From NCBI GenBank assembly GCA_046331245.1, contig JAXLRH010000003.1, positions 310,001-374,000 of the forward strand: a stretch of DNA of 64,000 nucleotides, in the 5' to 3' direction. Origin of the DNA: SSF14 sp046331245. Its GTDB lineage: Bacteria; Actinomycetota; Acidimicrobiia; Acidimicrobiales; Microtrichaceae. The position numbers and the translations under genes were made by a program. This document shows positions 48,851 through 58,066 of this stretch, in pieces. The notes under the pieces are model-generated. The model saw only the letters and a program-made list of their open reading frames with translations. It was not told the DNA's origin and searched no databases. Within the stretch, counting starts at the first letter, position 1. Each line of letters opens with the position of its first letter.

Positions 48851-49681
48851 TCACACGTCGAAGGCACGCTCCAGGCTGGTGAGGTGGCGCCGCCACTCGG
48901 AAGGCGTCTCGGAGCCGAGCGGCTCGCGGAGGCTGAGCTGCTCGACCAGTCGGACCGCCTCGCCGCGGAGCGTGGGCACGGTCGAATCGGCGGCCCCGCG
49001 CCGGATGGACACGGAGTCGGCGACCGAGAGGACGAACGCGACGTCGGGGTCGGTCGCCTCGACGGCGAGCTCGCACGGCTCCGCGCTCCCCAGGCCCAGG
49101 CCCAGCACCGGGCTGATCGCTGCGGCGAAGACGAGCGCCGACGTCACCTCGTCCTCGTCGACGACGGGGGCGATGCCGAGGGGCAGCGCGATGTCGCGCT
49201 CGTGGATCCACGCGTCCCAGAGCCCGTGCTGGACGAGCAGCTGGACGGGCACGTGCCCGGCGGGCGACTCGGCGGTGAGCCCCCACTCGTCGTCGGTGAG
49301 CGAGCCGATCAGGTCGAGGTAGGTGGCGTTGCTGGCCACGAACTGCTCGAGGACGTCGTCGGCGGTGAGGCCGCCCATCCCTCCCACGAGCTGCTGGGGT
49401 GTCGCGACGGGGTCGAACCCGGCCAGCCACTTGGTGGGCGCCCCCGAGCGACCGCCGTTGATCGACACCACCCAGAATTGGTTCACCGACACCAGGTGGG
49501 CCACGACCTCACGTGGGGTCCATCCCTCGCATCGGGTCGCACTCGCCCACTGCTCGGCGGTCAGCGACGCGAGCATCGCCTCGAAGCGCCGCCGCTGGCT
49601 CACGGACGGGCCGAGCGGGCTGCCCGGGGCGTCGTCGATCGTCAGCACCGACGGGCCGTCGTAGCGCGGTTCCAGTTTCAT
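48851..49681 (-). CDS. maleylpyruvate isomerase/mycothiol-type DinB-fold protein
   Basis: A 276-residue four-helix-bundle protein of the MDMPI_N/TIGR03083 type: LTAEQWASATRCEGWTPREVVAHLVSVNQFW carries the first metal His, and LLVQHGLWDAWIHERDIALPLG the other His. These enzymes use or sense mycothiol and bind a divalent metal; the reaction here is unknown. The ATG at 49681 follows a GGAGGG site and two tandem mini-ORFs. Confidence 0.82.
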   Translation of the reverse strand: MKLEPRYDGPSVLTIDDAPGSPLGPSVSQRRRFEAMLASLTAEQWASATRCEGWTPREVVAHLVSVNQFWVVSINGGRSGAPTKWLAGFDPVATPQQLVGGMGGLTADDVLEQFVASNATYLDLIGSLTDDEWGLTAESPAGHVPVQLLVQHGLWDAWIHERDIALPLGIAPVVDEDEVTSALVFAAAISPVLGLGLGSAEPCELAVEATDPDVAFVLSVADSVSIRRGAADSTVPTLRGEAVRLVEQLSLREPLGSETPSEWRRHLTSLERAFDV

Positions 49682-49715
49682 ACCGACTCCCTCCTCATGC
49701 CCAGTCCCTCCTCAT
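49678..49715 (-). promoter_or_regulatory. two tandem 6-codon upstream ORFs
   Basis: Mini-ORF 1 (49715-49695, M-R-R-D-W-A) and mini-ORF 2 (49698-49678, M-R-R-E-S-V) each begin after a repeated GAGGAGGGA-like element. Each ends in TGA overlapping the next ATG (ATGA); the second overlaps the gene's own start. A 17-bp tandem duplication created the pattern. Confidence 0.6.
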
Positions 49716-49729
49716 GCCCAGTCCCTCCC
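49696..49729. repeat. 17-bp tandem repeat in 5' UTR
   Basis: On the minus strand the unit GACTGGGCATGAGGAGG occurs twice end to end and is followed by a degenerate partial copy (GAGTCGGTATG) containing the true start codon. Confidence 0.75.
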
Positions 49730-49776
49730 CACGGCGGCGAGCGTACGGCCCCCACCCCCGTTCCGGCGTTGAATTT

Positions 49777-49791
49777 CGCCCCTGCGGGGCG
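49777..49791 (-). terminator. possible weak terminator hairpin downstream of leuS
   Basis: CGCCCC and GGGGCG flank a 3-nt loop about 45 bp after the leuS stop. There is no U tract, so intrinsic termination is doubtful. Confidence 0.25.
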
Positions 49792-49833
49792 TTCCAGCCC
49801 GGCAGAACGGGCGAGGCGGGGTGTCGCCCAGGC

Positions 49834-52266
49834 TCAGCCGGTCGTGAGGTTGAGGATGCGGTTCGGCACGTACACGATGCGGCCCACGGTGCGGCCCTCC
49901 AGCGCGTGCGCCACCGAGGTCTCGAGGCGTGCCAGCTCCACCACGCGCTCCTCGGTCTCGTCGAGGGGAACCCGCAGCGTGGCGCGGCGCTTGCCGTCGA
50001 CCTGCACCACCACGTCGGTCTCGTCGCGCACCAGCCGGGCCGGGTCGAACTCGGGCCACGACTGGTCGTGCACCGAGCCGTCGTTGCCGAGCAGGCTCCA
50101 CAGCTCCTCCGCCTGGAACGGGCACACCGGGGCCAGCATGGTGAGCAGGGTCTCCGTGGCGAACCGGTAGCTGTCGCCGCGACGACCCTCGCGATCGGCG
50201 ACGGCGAGCGCGTTGGTGAGCTCCATCATGCGGGCGATGGAGCTGTTGAAGTTGCTCGCCGCGTAGTTCGCGGTGCAGTCGCGGATGATGCGGTGGGTCT
50301 CGACCTCGAGCGCGTCGTCCGGCGCCGCGGTGTCGGTGGGCTCGGCGAGCGTCAGCCGCCATACGCGCCGCAGCCACTTGGCCATGCCGGCGGGCGACAC
50401 GTCGGCCCAGTCGATGTCGTCGACCGGCGGCGACGCGAACAGGATCGTGCCCCGGAGCACGTCCGCGCCGTAGACGTCGAGGATGGCGGACGGCTCCACG
50501 AGGTTGCCGAGCGACTTCGACATGGCGGCGCCGTCGAGCAGCACCTGGCCCTGGTTGAGCAGCGCGGCGAAGGGCTCGCTGGCCTTGCTGTGCCCGAGGT
50601 CACGCATCGCCTTCTGGAAGAAGCGGGCGTACAGCAGGTGCATGACCGCGTGTTCCTTGCCACCGATGTAGTGGTCGACGACGGCCGGCGCCTTCGGCAG
50701 GTCGAGCGGCCACGGCTCGGTGGTGTCGTCCGGCGACAGGTAGCGCAGGTAGTACCAGGACGAGTCGACGAACGTGTCCATCGTGTCGGTGTCGCGCTGG
50801 GCTGGCTCGCCGCAGGTGGGACACGCGACGAACTTCCACGTCGGGTGAGCGGCGAGGGGCGAGCCGTCGACGGTGAAGTCGAGGTCGTCGGGCAGGAGCA
50901 CGGGGAGCTCCGCTGCGGGTACGCCCACCGGCCCGCACGACGGGCAGTGGACGATGGGAATGGGGGCGCCCCAGGAGCGCTGCCGCGAGACCAGCCAGTC
51001 GCGCAGGCGGAAGATGACCTTGCGCTCGCCGGCGCCCTGCTCCTCGATGATGTCGAGCGCCGTCGTGAGCGCCTGCGCGGTGGGCATCCCCGTGAGCGGA
51101 CCGGAGTTGTACGAGATGCCGTGCGCCGTGAACGCCTCGGGCATGTCGTCGTCGAGCGCGAAACCCTCGGCGTCGACCGGCACCACGGTGGTGCGCACGG
51201 GCAGGCCCTCCTGCTTCGCGAACTCGAAGTCGCGGGTGTCGCCGGACGGCACGGCCATGACGGCGCCGGTGCCGTAGGTGCGGAGCACGTAGTCGGCGGC
51301 GTACACGGGCACGACCTCGCCGGTGATGGGGTGCACGGCGTCGAAGCCGAGGCGGATGCCTCGCTTGGCCTGGTTGCCGGAGCTGGTCGTGAGGCGCTCG
51401 ATGTCGGTGAGCGTCCGCACCCGCTCCATGAACTCCTCGTACGCGGGGTCGCCCGCCATGCGTGCGGTGACCACCTCGTGGTCCGGCGCGAGCACGAGGT
51501 AGGTGACGCCGTACATCGTGTCGGGCCGCGTGGTGAACACGGGGATCGCTTCGCCGTCGGTGGTGTGGAAGCGGACGATCGCCCCCTCGGAGCGCCCGAT
51601 CCAGTTGCGCTGCATGGCCTTCACGGCCTCGGGCCAGTCGATCTCGCCAAGTCCGTCGAGCAGCTCCTGCGCGTAGGACGTCATGCGGAAGAACCACTGC
51701 GTGAGCGGCAGCTGCTCCACGACGTCGCCGGAGCGCTCGCAACGGCCGTCGACGACCTGCTCGTTGGCGAGCACGGTCTGGCAGCCGGGGCACCAGTTGA
51801 CCGGCGCCTCCTTGCGGTACGCGAGGTCGCCGTCGAACAGCTGCAGGAAGATCCACTGCGTCCACGCGTAGTAGGACGCGTCGCAGGTGTGCAGGCGGGT
51901 GGACCAGTCGAAGCTGAAGCCGAGGCGCACGATGGACGCGTACTGCTCCTCGATGTTCCGGTAGGTCCAGTCGCGGGGGTTCACGCCCCGCTTCTTGGCA
52001 GCGTTCTCGGCGGGGAGGCCGAAGCCGTCCCAGCCGATCGGGTTGAACACGGTGTTGCCCGTCATGCGCTTGAACCGCACGAACGCGTCGTGGATCGTGA
52101 AGACCTCGGCGTGGCCCATGTGCAGGTCGCCGGACGGGTACGGGAACATCGTCAGCGCGTAGTAGGCGTCCGCCCGCAACTCAGGGTCGAGGGTGTACAC
52201 CTCGTCGTTCCTCCATCGCTCGGCGATGGGCGGTTCGTACCTCGACGGGTCGTATTCGGGCGTCAC
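49834..52266 (-). CDS. leuS: leucyl-tRNA synthetase
   Basis: An 810-residue class Ia synthetase charging tRNA-Leu. The HIGH motif is HMGH at 49-52 (PYPSGDLHMGH), the editing domain spans about 215-400 (TTRPDTMYGVTYLVLAP), zinc-type CPGC and CPTC pairs are visible, and the KMSKS position reads AMSKS (581-585), with Ala in place of the first Lys. Length is typical. GTG 52266 is preceded by TAGGAT with a 7-nt gap and no ribosome binding site. It shares a 72-bp promoter region with valS. Confidence 0.95.
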   Translation of the reverse strand: MTPEYDPSRYEPPIAERWRNDEVYTLDPELRADAYYALTMFPYPSGDLHMGHAEVFTIHDAFVRFKRMTGNTVFNPIGWDGFGLPAENAAKKRGVNPRDWTYRNIEEQYASIVRLGFSFDWSTRLHTCDASYYAWTQWIFLQLFDGDLAYRKEAPVNWCPGCQTVLANEQVVDGRCERSGDVVEQLPLTQWFFRMTSYAQELLDGLGEIDWPEAVKAMQRNWIGRSEGAIVRFHTTDGEAIPVFTTRPDTMYGVTYLVLAPDHEVVTARMAGDPAYEEFMERVRTLTDIERLTTSSGNQAKRGIRLGFDAVHPITGEVVPVYAADYVLRTYGTGAVMAVPSGDTRDFEFAKQEGLPVRTTVVPVDAEGFALDDDMPEAFTAHGISYNSGPLTGMPTAQALTTALDIIEEQGAGERKVIFRLRDWLVSRQRSWGAPIPIVHCPSCGPVGVPAAELPVLLPDDLDFTVDGSPLAAHPTWKFVACPTCGEPAQRDTDTMDTFVDSSWYYLRYLSPDDTTEPWPLDLPKAPAVVDHYIGGKEHAVMHLLYARFFQKAMRDLGHSKASEPFAALLNQGQVLLDGAAMSKSLGNLVEPSAILDVYGADVLRGTILFASPPVDDIDWADVSPAGMAKWLRRVWRLTLAEPTDTAAPDDALEVETHRIIRDCTANYAASNFNSSIARMMELTNALAVADREGRRGDSYRFATETLLTMLAPVCPFQAEELWSLLGNDGSVHDQSWPEFDPARLVRDETDVVVQVDGKRRATLRVPLDETEERVVELARLETSVAHALEGRTVGRIVYVPNRILNLTTG

Positions 52267-52273
52267 GGCGCAG

Positions 52274-52279
52274 ATCCTA
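52274..52279 (-). promoter_or_regulatory. predicted leaderless -10 (TAGGAT) for leuS
   Basis: TAGGAT on the minus strand ends 7 nt before GTG 52266. The divergent valS hexamer is 45 bp away. Confidence 0.55.
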
Positions 52280-52324
52280 GCGAGCCGCACCGATGGGCCA
52301 GACAGGCGTATTCCGGGCATCCGC

Positions 52325-52330
52325 TAACCT
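52325..52330 (+). promoter_or_regulatory. predicted leaderless -10 (TAACCT) for valS
   Basis: TAACCT ends 8 nt before ATG 52339. The intervening TCGCCGCC is not a ribosome binding site. Confidence 0.5.
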
Positions 52331-52338
52331 TCGCCGCC

Positions 52339-54900
52339 ATGAACAGCGTCCCAGATCGTCCTCAGCTCGCCGGCCTCGAGGAGAAATGGGACGAGATCTG
52401 GGGCGAGCGGGAGGTCTACCGCTTCGATCGCTCGAAGCCCCGTTCGGAGGTGTTCTCCATCGACACGCCGCCCCCCACGGTGAGCGGTCAGCTGCACCTG
52501 GGCACGGCGTTCGGCTACATCCAGGTCGACGCGATGGCCCGCTTCCAGCGCATGCGCGGGCGCGAGGTCTTCTATCCGATGGGCTGGGACGACAACGGTC
52601 TCCCCACCGAGCGTCGGGTGCAGAACCACTTCGGCGTCCGGTGCGATCCGACGGTCGCGTACGAGCCCGATCTCGTCGTGCCCGATCCGTCGCAGAAGGA
52701 GCGCCCGGTGTCTCGCCGCAACTTCCTCGAGCTGTGCGAGCAGCTCACCGAGGAGGACGAGCAGACGTTCGAGGCGGTGTTCCGCCACTGCGGCCTCTCG
52801 GTCGACTGGTCGCTGAAGTACGCCACCATCGACCATCGCTCACGGCTCGTCGCCCAGCGCGAGTTCCTCCGCAACCTGGCCCGTGGGCAGGCGTACCACG
52901 CCGAGGCGCCCACGCTGTGGGACGTCGACTTCCAGACGGCCGTCGCGCAGGCCGAGCTCGACGACCGCAACGTCGCCGGCTCATACCACCGCATCTCGTT
53001 CTCAGGCGTCGAGATCGAGACCACCCGGCCGGAGCTGCTCGCCGCCTGTGTCGCCCTGGTCGCCCATCCCGACGACGAGCGCTACCAGCCGCTCTTCGGC
53101 ACCACGGTCACGTCGCCGGTGTTCGGCGTCGAGGTGCCGGTGGTCGCGCATCACCTGGCGCAGCCCGACAAGGGCACGGGCATCGCGATGGTCTGCACGT
53201 TCGGTGACACCACCGACGTGGTGTGGTGGCGCGAGCTCGGCCTGCCGATGCGGGTCATCATCGGCCGCGACGGCCGCGTCCTCCCCGAGGCCCCGTGGCT
53301 CGAGGGGAAGGGCGCCGACGCGTACGACACCATCAAGGAGCTGCACCTCAAGAAGGCCCGCAAGCAGGTGGTCGCGCTCCTCGAGCAGGAGGGTTCGCTC
53401 ATCGGCGAGCCCCGCCAGATCCAGCACGACGTCAAGTTCTACGAGAAGGGCGATCGCCCGCTCGAGATCGTGGCGAGCCGCCAGTGGTACGTGCGCAACG
53501 GTGCGCAGAGCGCCGAGCTGAGCGAGCGTCTCATCGAGCTGGGGCGGGAGCTGCAGTGGCACCCGCCGTTCATGCGCATCCGGTTCGAGCACTGGGTCGA
53601 GGGCCTCAACAGCGACTGGCTCATCAGCCGCCAGCGCTACTTCGGCGTTCCGTTCCCGGTCTGGTACCCGCTCGACGCGAGCGGCGAGGTGATCTGGGAC
53701 TCCCCCATCCTCCCGTCGGACGACGCGCTCCCCGTCGATCCGCAGGCGACGGCGCCCGAGGGCTTCGACGAGGCCCAGCGCGGGCAGCCGAACGGCTTCG
53801 TTGGTGACCCCGACGTGATGGACACGTGGGCCACCTCCTCGCTCACACCGCAGATCGTGTGCGGCTGGGCCACCGACGACGACCTGTTCGAGCGCACCTT
53901 TCCGATGGACCTGCGCCCGCAGGGTCCCGAGATCATCCGCACGTGGTTGTTCTCCACGCTGCTGCGCTCCGAGCTCGAGCACGGCGGGCGTCCCTGGGAC
54001 CACGTGAGCATCAACGGCTGGATCCTCGACCCGGACCGCAAGAAGATGTCGAAGTCCGTCGGCAACGTGCTCACGCCGGCCGAGTTCATCGACGAGCACG
54101 GCGCCGACGCGCTGCGCTACTGGTCGTGCAGCGCTGCGCCCGGCGTCGACACGGCGGTGGACGTGCCCCGCATGAAGGTCGGTCGTCGCCTGGCCATCAA
54201 GCTGCTCAACGTCACCAAGCTCACGCTCGGTCTCCCCGACGCGCCGCCCACCACCGACCTCGCCCCGCTCGACCGTGCGCTCCTCGCGAAGCTCGCCGAC
54301 GTCGTCGAGTCGGCCACCCGCTCGTTCGAGTCGTACGAGTACCAGGCGGCGCTCGATCGCATCGACGAGTTCTTCTGGAACTTCTGCGACGACTACGTGG
54401 AGCTGGTCAAGGAGCGTGCCTACGGCGAGGGTGCCGACGGCGCCGCCGCACGCCACACGCTCCGCACGACGCTCGGCATCGTGCTCCGCCTGTACGCGCC
54501 GTTCGTCCCGTTCGCGTCCGAGGAGGCGTGGTCGTGGTTCCACGACGGCTCCGTGCATCGTGAGTCGTGGCCCACCGCCGACGAGCTGGCGCCGTTGCTC
54601 GCCGACGCCGATCCGCTGGTGCTGACCGTCACCACCGACGTGCTGCGTCAGGTGCGGCGGGCCAAGTCGGAGGCCAAGCGCAGCATGCGAAGCGAGGTCG
54701 CCCTGCTCACGATCACCGACACCGCCGAGCACCTTGCCGCGCTGGCGCAGGCGTGGCCCGACCTCCGGGCCGCCGGCTCGGTCACCGAGCTCGTCACCGT
54801 GGAGCTCGCCTCCGGCGACACAGCGGCGGCCGAGGCGTCGGAGGCGTCCGTCGTCGCCGAGCTGGCCCCCGACCCCACGGCCGACACTCCCCCCGCCTGA
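52339..54900 (+). CDS. valS: valyl-tRNA synthetase
   Basis: An 853-residue class Ia synthetase charging tRNA-Val. The HIGH motif is HLGT at 53-56 (PPPTVSGQLHLGT), the editing domain includes TTRPELLAACVALVAHPDD, and KMSKSVGN is canonical. The tail lacks the long C-terminal coiled coil of E. coli ValRS, and the protein resembles the shorter form seen in archaea and many actinobacteria. A disordered Ala/Glu-rich tail ends it. It is convergent with ileS across palindrome A2. Confidence 0.95.
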   Translation: MNSVPDRPQLAGLEEKWDEIWGEREVYRFDRSKPRSEVFSIDTPPPTVSGQLHLGTAFGYIQVDAMARFQRMRGREVFYPMGWDDNGLPTERRVQNHFGVRCDPTVAYEPDLVVPDPSQKERPVSRRNFLELCEQLTEEDEQTFEAVFRHCGLSVDWSLKYATIDHRSRLVAQREFLRNLARGQAYHAEAPTLWDVDFQTAVAQAELDDRNVAGSYHRISFSGVEIETTRPELLAACVALVAHPDDERYQPLFGTTVTSPVFGVEVPVVAHHLAQPDKGTGIAMVCTFGDTTDVVWWRELGLPMRVIIGRDGRVLPEAPWLEGKGADAYDTIKELHLKKARKQVVALLEQEGSLIGEPRQIQHDVKFYEKGDRPLEIVASRQWYVRNGAQSAELSERLIELGRELQWHPPFMRIRFEHWVEGLNSDWLISRQRYFGVPFPVWYPLDASGEVIWDSPILPSDDALPVDPQATAPEGFDEAQRGQPNGFVGDPDVMDTWATSSLTPQIVCGWATDDDLFERTFPMDLRPQGPEIIRTWLFSTLLRSELEHGGRPWDHVSINGWILDPDRKKMSKSVGNVLTPAEFIDEHGADALRYWSCSAAPGVDTAVDVPRMKVGRRLAIKLLNVTKLTLGLPDAPPTTDLAPLDRALLAKLADVVESATRSFESYEYQAALDRIDEFFWNFCDDYVELVKERAYGEGADGAAARHTLRTTLGIVLRLYAPFVPFASEEAWSWFHDGSVHRESWPTADELAPLLADADPLVLTVTTDVLRQVRRAKSEAKRSMRSEVALLTITDTAEHLAALAQAWPDLRAAGSVTELVTVELASGDTAAAEASEASVVAELAPDPTADTPPA

Positions 54901-54915
54901 CGCCGCCCTCCCCCG

Positions 54916-54963
54916 TTTTGTCCCCCGGATCTGCCGGCTACCCGGTAGATCCGGGGCACAAAA
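54916..54963. repeat. interspersed palindrome family A, copy A2
   Basis: Arms TTTTGTCCCCCGGATC (54916-54931) and GATCCGGGGCACAAAA (54948-54963) flank a 16-nt centre that matches the reverse complement of the A1 centre at 14 of 16 positions. It lies in the 93-bp gap between valS and ileS, 15 bp after the valS stop. Confidence 0.8.
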
Positions 54964-54993
54964 CGAGGCTGGGGTGGAGCGATTGGGGTTGGG

Positions 54994-57900
54994 CTAGTTG
55001 GCGTTGGCGACGGCGATGGTGGCCTCACCCGCTGCGGTCGCCGTCACGCTGGTCGCCAGCGTCTCGGCCGCGATCCAGTCGGCGTGCACGAGCAGGTCGG
55101 CGTCGTCGGCCGACAGGTCGAGCGTGATGCGGTCGGAGATCTCGAGCCCCGAGCTCTTGCGCAGCGCGTTCACGTGGTGGATGGCGTTGAGCACGCGGCC
55201 CTCGAGGCGCAGCTCGTCGTCGAGCGCCTCGTCGAGCGCGAGGCTCACCCCGTCGTTCGCGGCGACGGCCCACCCCTCCTTCTCGGTGCGCTCGACGAGG
55301 AGGTCCTCCTCGGCCAGCGTGAAGCCGAGCACGTCGACCCCGCCGTCGTCGCGCAGCGTGAAGTCGCCCTCGTCGAGCGCCTTGCGCACCGACACGATGT
55401 CCTGGCCCAGACGGGGGCCCAGCACCTTGAGGTTGGGTCGGACGCGCACGGTGGTGGCCTCGACGGCGCCGAGCTCCACCTCCTTCACGCGCAGCTCGGC
55501 GGCGATCTCGTCACGGTAGGCCTCGATGCGCGGTGCGCCCTCGACCACCATCCGCCGGAGCGGCTGGCGGAGCGGGAGGCCCGCCTTCGCCCGTGCCTGG
55601 CGGCCGAGCTCGACGACGTTGCGCACGGCGGCGACGTCGGCGAGGAGGTCGTGGTCGCCGGGGGCCGCGGTCGTGGACGGCCAACCTGCGAGGAAGACCG
55701 ACTGCGGCGCGTCCGGGATAACCCGCGCGACCAGGTGCTGCCAGAGGTCCTCGGTGATGAACGGCATCACCGGTGACACGACCCGCACGGCCGTGACCAG
55801 GCAGCTCCAGAGGGTGCGCAACGCGGCGTGGTCGCCGTCCCAGACGCGACGGCGCGACCGGCGGATGTACCAGTTCGACAGCTCGTCCACGTAGGCCTCG
55901 AACGATCGCAGCACCTCGACGCCGAGGAACTCGTCGTAGCCCTTCTCGGCCTCCGCGACCAGCTGCGCGGTGCGGGCGACCGCCCACTGGTCGAGCTGGC
56001 TGAGCTCGCCGCCGGGGCGATCGAGGTCGGCGAGGTCGGGCGTGAACTCGGCGAGGTTCGCGTACTGCACGAAGAACGAGATCGAGTTCCAGAGCGTGAG
56101 GAGCTTGCGGGAGATCTCGGTGCCGGCGGTGAAGCCGAAGAGGAGATCCTGGTTCGGCGGCTGTTGCGCGAACTGGTAGCGCATCACGTCGGCGCCCATC
56201 TTCGTGAACGCGTCCTCGGCGCTGATCATATTGCCCCAGGAGCCGTGCATCTCCCGGCCGGTCTCGTCGAGCATCTTCTCGTAGCCGAGCACCTTGCGGT
56301 ACGGCGCACGTCCGGTGAGCACCACCGACATGAACAGCTGCGAGTAGAACCACAGCCGGATCTGCTCGCGCATCTCCGACACCCAGTCGGCGGGAAACCA
56401 CTCCTCCCAGTACGAGTGGTCGGGAAGGTCGGCCGTGGTGAGGCCGGCCGCCGCGCCCACGCCGAACCCACCCGGCACCGCCGTGGGGTTCTGCCAGCCG
56501 AGCGTGGAGAACGGCACGATGCCGGCGTCGAGCCACACGTCACCGACCTCGAGGATGCGCGACACGGCCTCGCCGCACTGCGGGCAGCGGATCTGGACGT
56601 CGTCGATCCATGGGCGTCGCAGCTCCTGGAGGTCGTCGAGGGAGCCGATGGCCAGCTCGGCGAGCTCGGCCTTCGACCCGACGACGGTGACGTGCCCGCA
56701 CGAGCACGGGTAGAAGGGCAGCGGCAGGCCGTAGTAGCGGCGGCGGGAGATGTTCCAGTCGCCCATGTTCACGAGCCAGTCGTCCATGCGCTTGCCCATG
56801 TAGGCGGGGGTCCACTCGACGGTGTCGTTGGCGTCGCGCATCGGCTGGCGCAGGTCGGTGACGGAGATGAACCAGTCGTCGGACACGCGGAAGATGAGGG
56901 GCGTGTGGCATCGCCAGCACTCGGGATAGCGGTGGTTGATGGTGCCGGCGTGCACGAGCAGCCCGCGCTCACGGAGCAGGTCGATCACCTGGTCGGCGAC
57001 CTCGGTGGTGCTCTGCCCGGCGAGCCAGCCGTACTCGGGGAGGAAGCGGCCGGCCTCGTCGACCGGGGCGAGCACGGCCAGGCCGTTCTCCTGGCCGAGC
57101 GCGAAGTCGCCGGTACCGCAGCCGGGCGCGATGTGGACGATGCCGGTGCCCTCCTCGGTGCTCACCTCGTCCCACGCCACGATGCGGTGGTCGACCGCAG
57201 CGCCGGGCGCGAGGTCGTCGAAGGGGCCGTCGTAGCGCCAGCCGACCATCTCGCGACCGGCGACGACCTGGTCGAACGGACCCTCGCCGGCGAGGTCGAC
57301 GGCCATCCAGTCGCCGTCGCGCAGGCCGTAGTCGGCGTCGGCGGACACGGCGGCGGCCACGTTGGCCGGCAGCGTCCATGGGGTCGTCGTCCAGATCACG
57401 ATGGACTCGCCGGGACGGTCGATGAGCGGGAACCGCACCTTGAGCGACGGGTCGTCGCGGTCGATGTAGCTGCCGACGAGCTCGTGGGCGGAGATGGAGG
57501 TGCCGCAGCGGGGGCACCACTCGCTCACCCGGTGGCCGGTGAAGAGCCAGCCGCGCTCGTCAACGATCTTGAGGAAGCGCCAGATGTACTCGATGTTGAG
57601 GTCGGACGACGTGTAGTAGCTCGCGTCCCAGTCCATCCACTGGCCGAGGCGGATGGAGCCCTGGGTGAGCTCGGCACTCGAACGTTCGACGACCTCGCGG
57701 CAGTGGCGTGCGAACTCGGCGAGCCCGTACTTCTCGATGTCGCGCTTGGAGTTGAGGCCCAGCTCCTTCTCGACGCCCACCTCGATCCAGAGACCCTGGC
57801 AGTCGAAGCCGTTCTGGTAGCGCTGGTGGTAGCCCTGCAGCGCCTTGTACCGCTGGAAGACGTCCTTGAGCGTGCGGCCCCACGCCGTGTGCACCGCGAG

Positions 57901-58059
57901 CGACTTGTTGGCGGTGACGGGGCCGTCCACGAAGCTGAAGCGGGGGCCGTCGGCGTTCTTGGCCCGAACCGCCTCGAAGGTGCCCTCCGTCGCCCAGAAG
58001 TCCAGGATCCGCGGCTCGATGTCGGAGTGGCTGGGTTTCGCGGGCAGGGCGTCGAACAT
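54994..58059 (-). CDS. ileS: isoleucyl-tRNA synthetase, HxxWG/MHxSWGN subtype
   Basis: A 1021-residue class Ia synthetase charging tRNA-Ile. The HIGH position reads HTAWG (about 57-61) and the KMSKS position reads MHGSWGN, as in a known actinobacterial and environmental IleRS clade that normally has MHKSWGN. The editing domain (TTTPWTLPANVAAAVSADADY) and CxxC zinc pairs are present, so it is a working enzyme rather than a relic. ATG 58059 is preceded by TAGTTT with a 7-nt gap; a TTG 9 nt upstream (58068) is less likely. Confidence 0.92.
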   Translation of the reverse strand: MFDALPAKPSHSDIEPRILDFWATEGTFEAVRAKNADGPRFSFVDGPVTANKSLAVHTAWGRTLKDVFQRYKALQGYHQRYQNGFDCQGLWIEVGVEKELGLNSKRDIEKYGLAEFARHCREVVERSSAELTQGSIRLGQWMDWDASYYTSSDLNIEYIWRFLKIVDERGWLFTGHRVSEWCPRCGTSISAHELVGSYIDRDDPSLKVRFPLIDRPGESIVIWTTTPWTLPANVAAAVSADADYGLRDGDWMAVDLAGEGPFDQVVAGREMVGWRYDGPFDDLAPGAAVDHRIVAWDEVSTEEGTGIVHIAPGCGTGDFALGQENGLAVLAPVDEAGRFLPEYGWLAGQSTTEVADQVIDLLRERGLLVHAGTINHRYPECWRCHTPLIFRVSDDWFISVTDLRQPMRDANDTVEWTPAYMGKRMDDWLVNMGDWNISRRRYYGLPLPFYPCSCGHVTVVGSKAELAELAIGSLDDLQELRRPWIDDVQIRCPQCGEAVSRILEVGDVWLDAGIVPFSTLGWQNPTAVPGGFGVGAAAGLTTADLPDHSYWEEWFPADWVSEMREQIRLWFYSQLFMSVVLTGRAPYRKVLGYEKMLDETGREMHGSWGNMISAEDAFTKMGADVMRYQFAQQPPNQDLLFGFTAGTEISRKLLTLWNSISFFVQYANLAEFTPDLADLDRPGGELSQLDQWAVARTAQLVAEAEKGYDEFLGVEVLRSFEAYVDELSNWYIRRSRRRVWDGDHAALRTLWSCLVTAVRVVSPVMPFITEDLWQHLVARVIPDAPQSVFLAGWPSTTAAPGDHDLLADVAAVRNVVELGRQARAKAGLPLRQPLRRMVVEGAPRIEAYRDEIAAELRVKEVELGAVEATTVRVRPNLKVLGPRLGQDIVSVRKALDEGDFTLRDDGGVDVLGFTLAEEDLLVERTEKEGWAVAANDGVSLALDEALDDELRLEGRVLNAIHHVNALRKSSGLEISDRITLDLSADDADLLVHADWIAAETLATSVTATAAGEATIAVANAN

Positions 58060-58066
58060 GGGGGGC

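Noticed and set aside
54916..54963. Palindrome A2 as a bidirectional terminator between valS and ileS
   Set aside because: On both strands the T tract precedes and the A tract follows the stem, opposite to an intrinsic terminator; the other A copy is not at a gene end.
54994..58059. ileS as a pseudogene because HIGH and KMSKS are missing
   Set aside because: The substitutes HxxWG and MHxSWGN are shared by a known IleRS clade and the frame is intact over 1021 residues.
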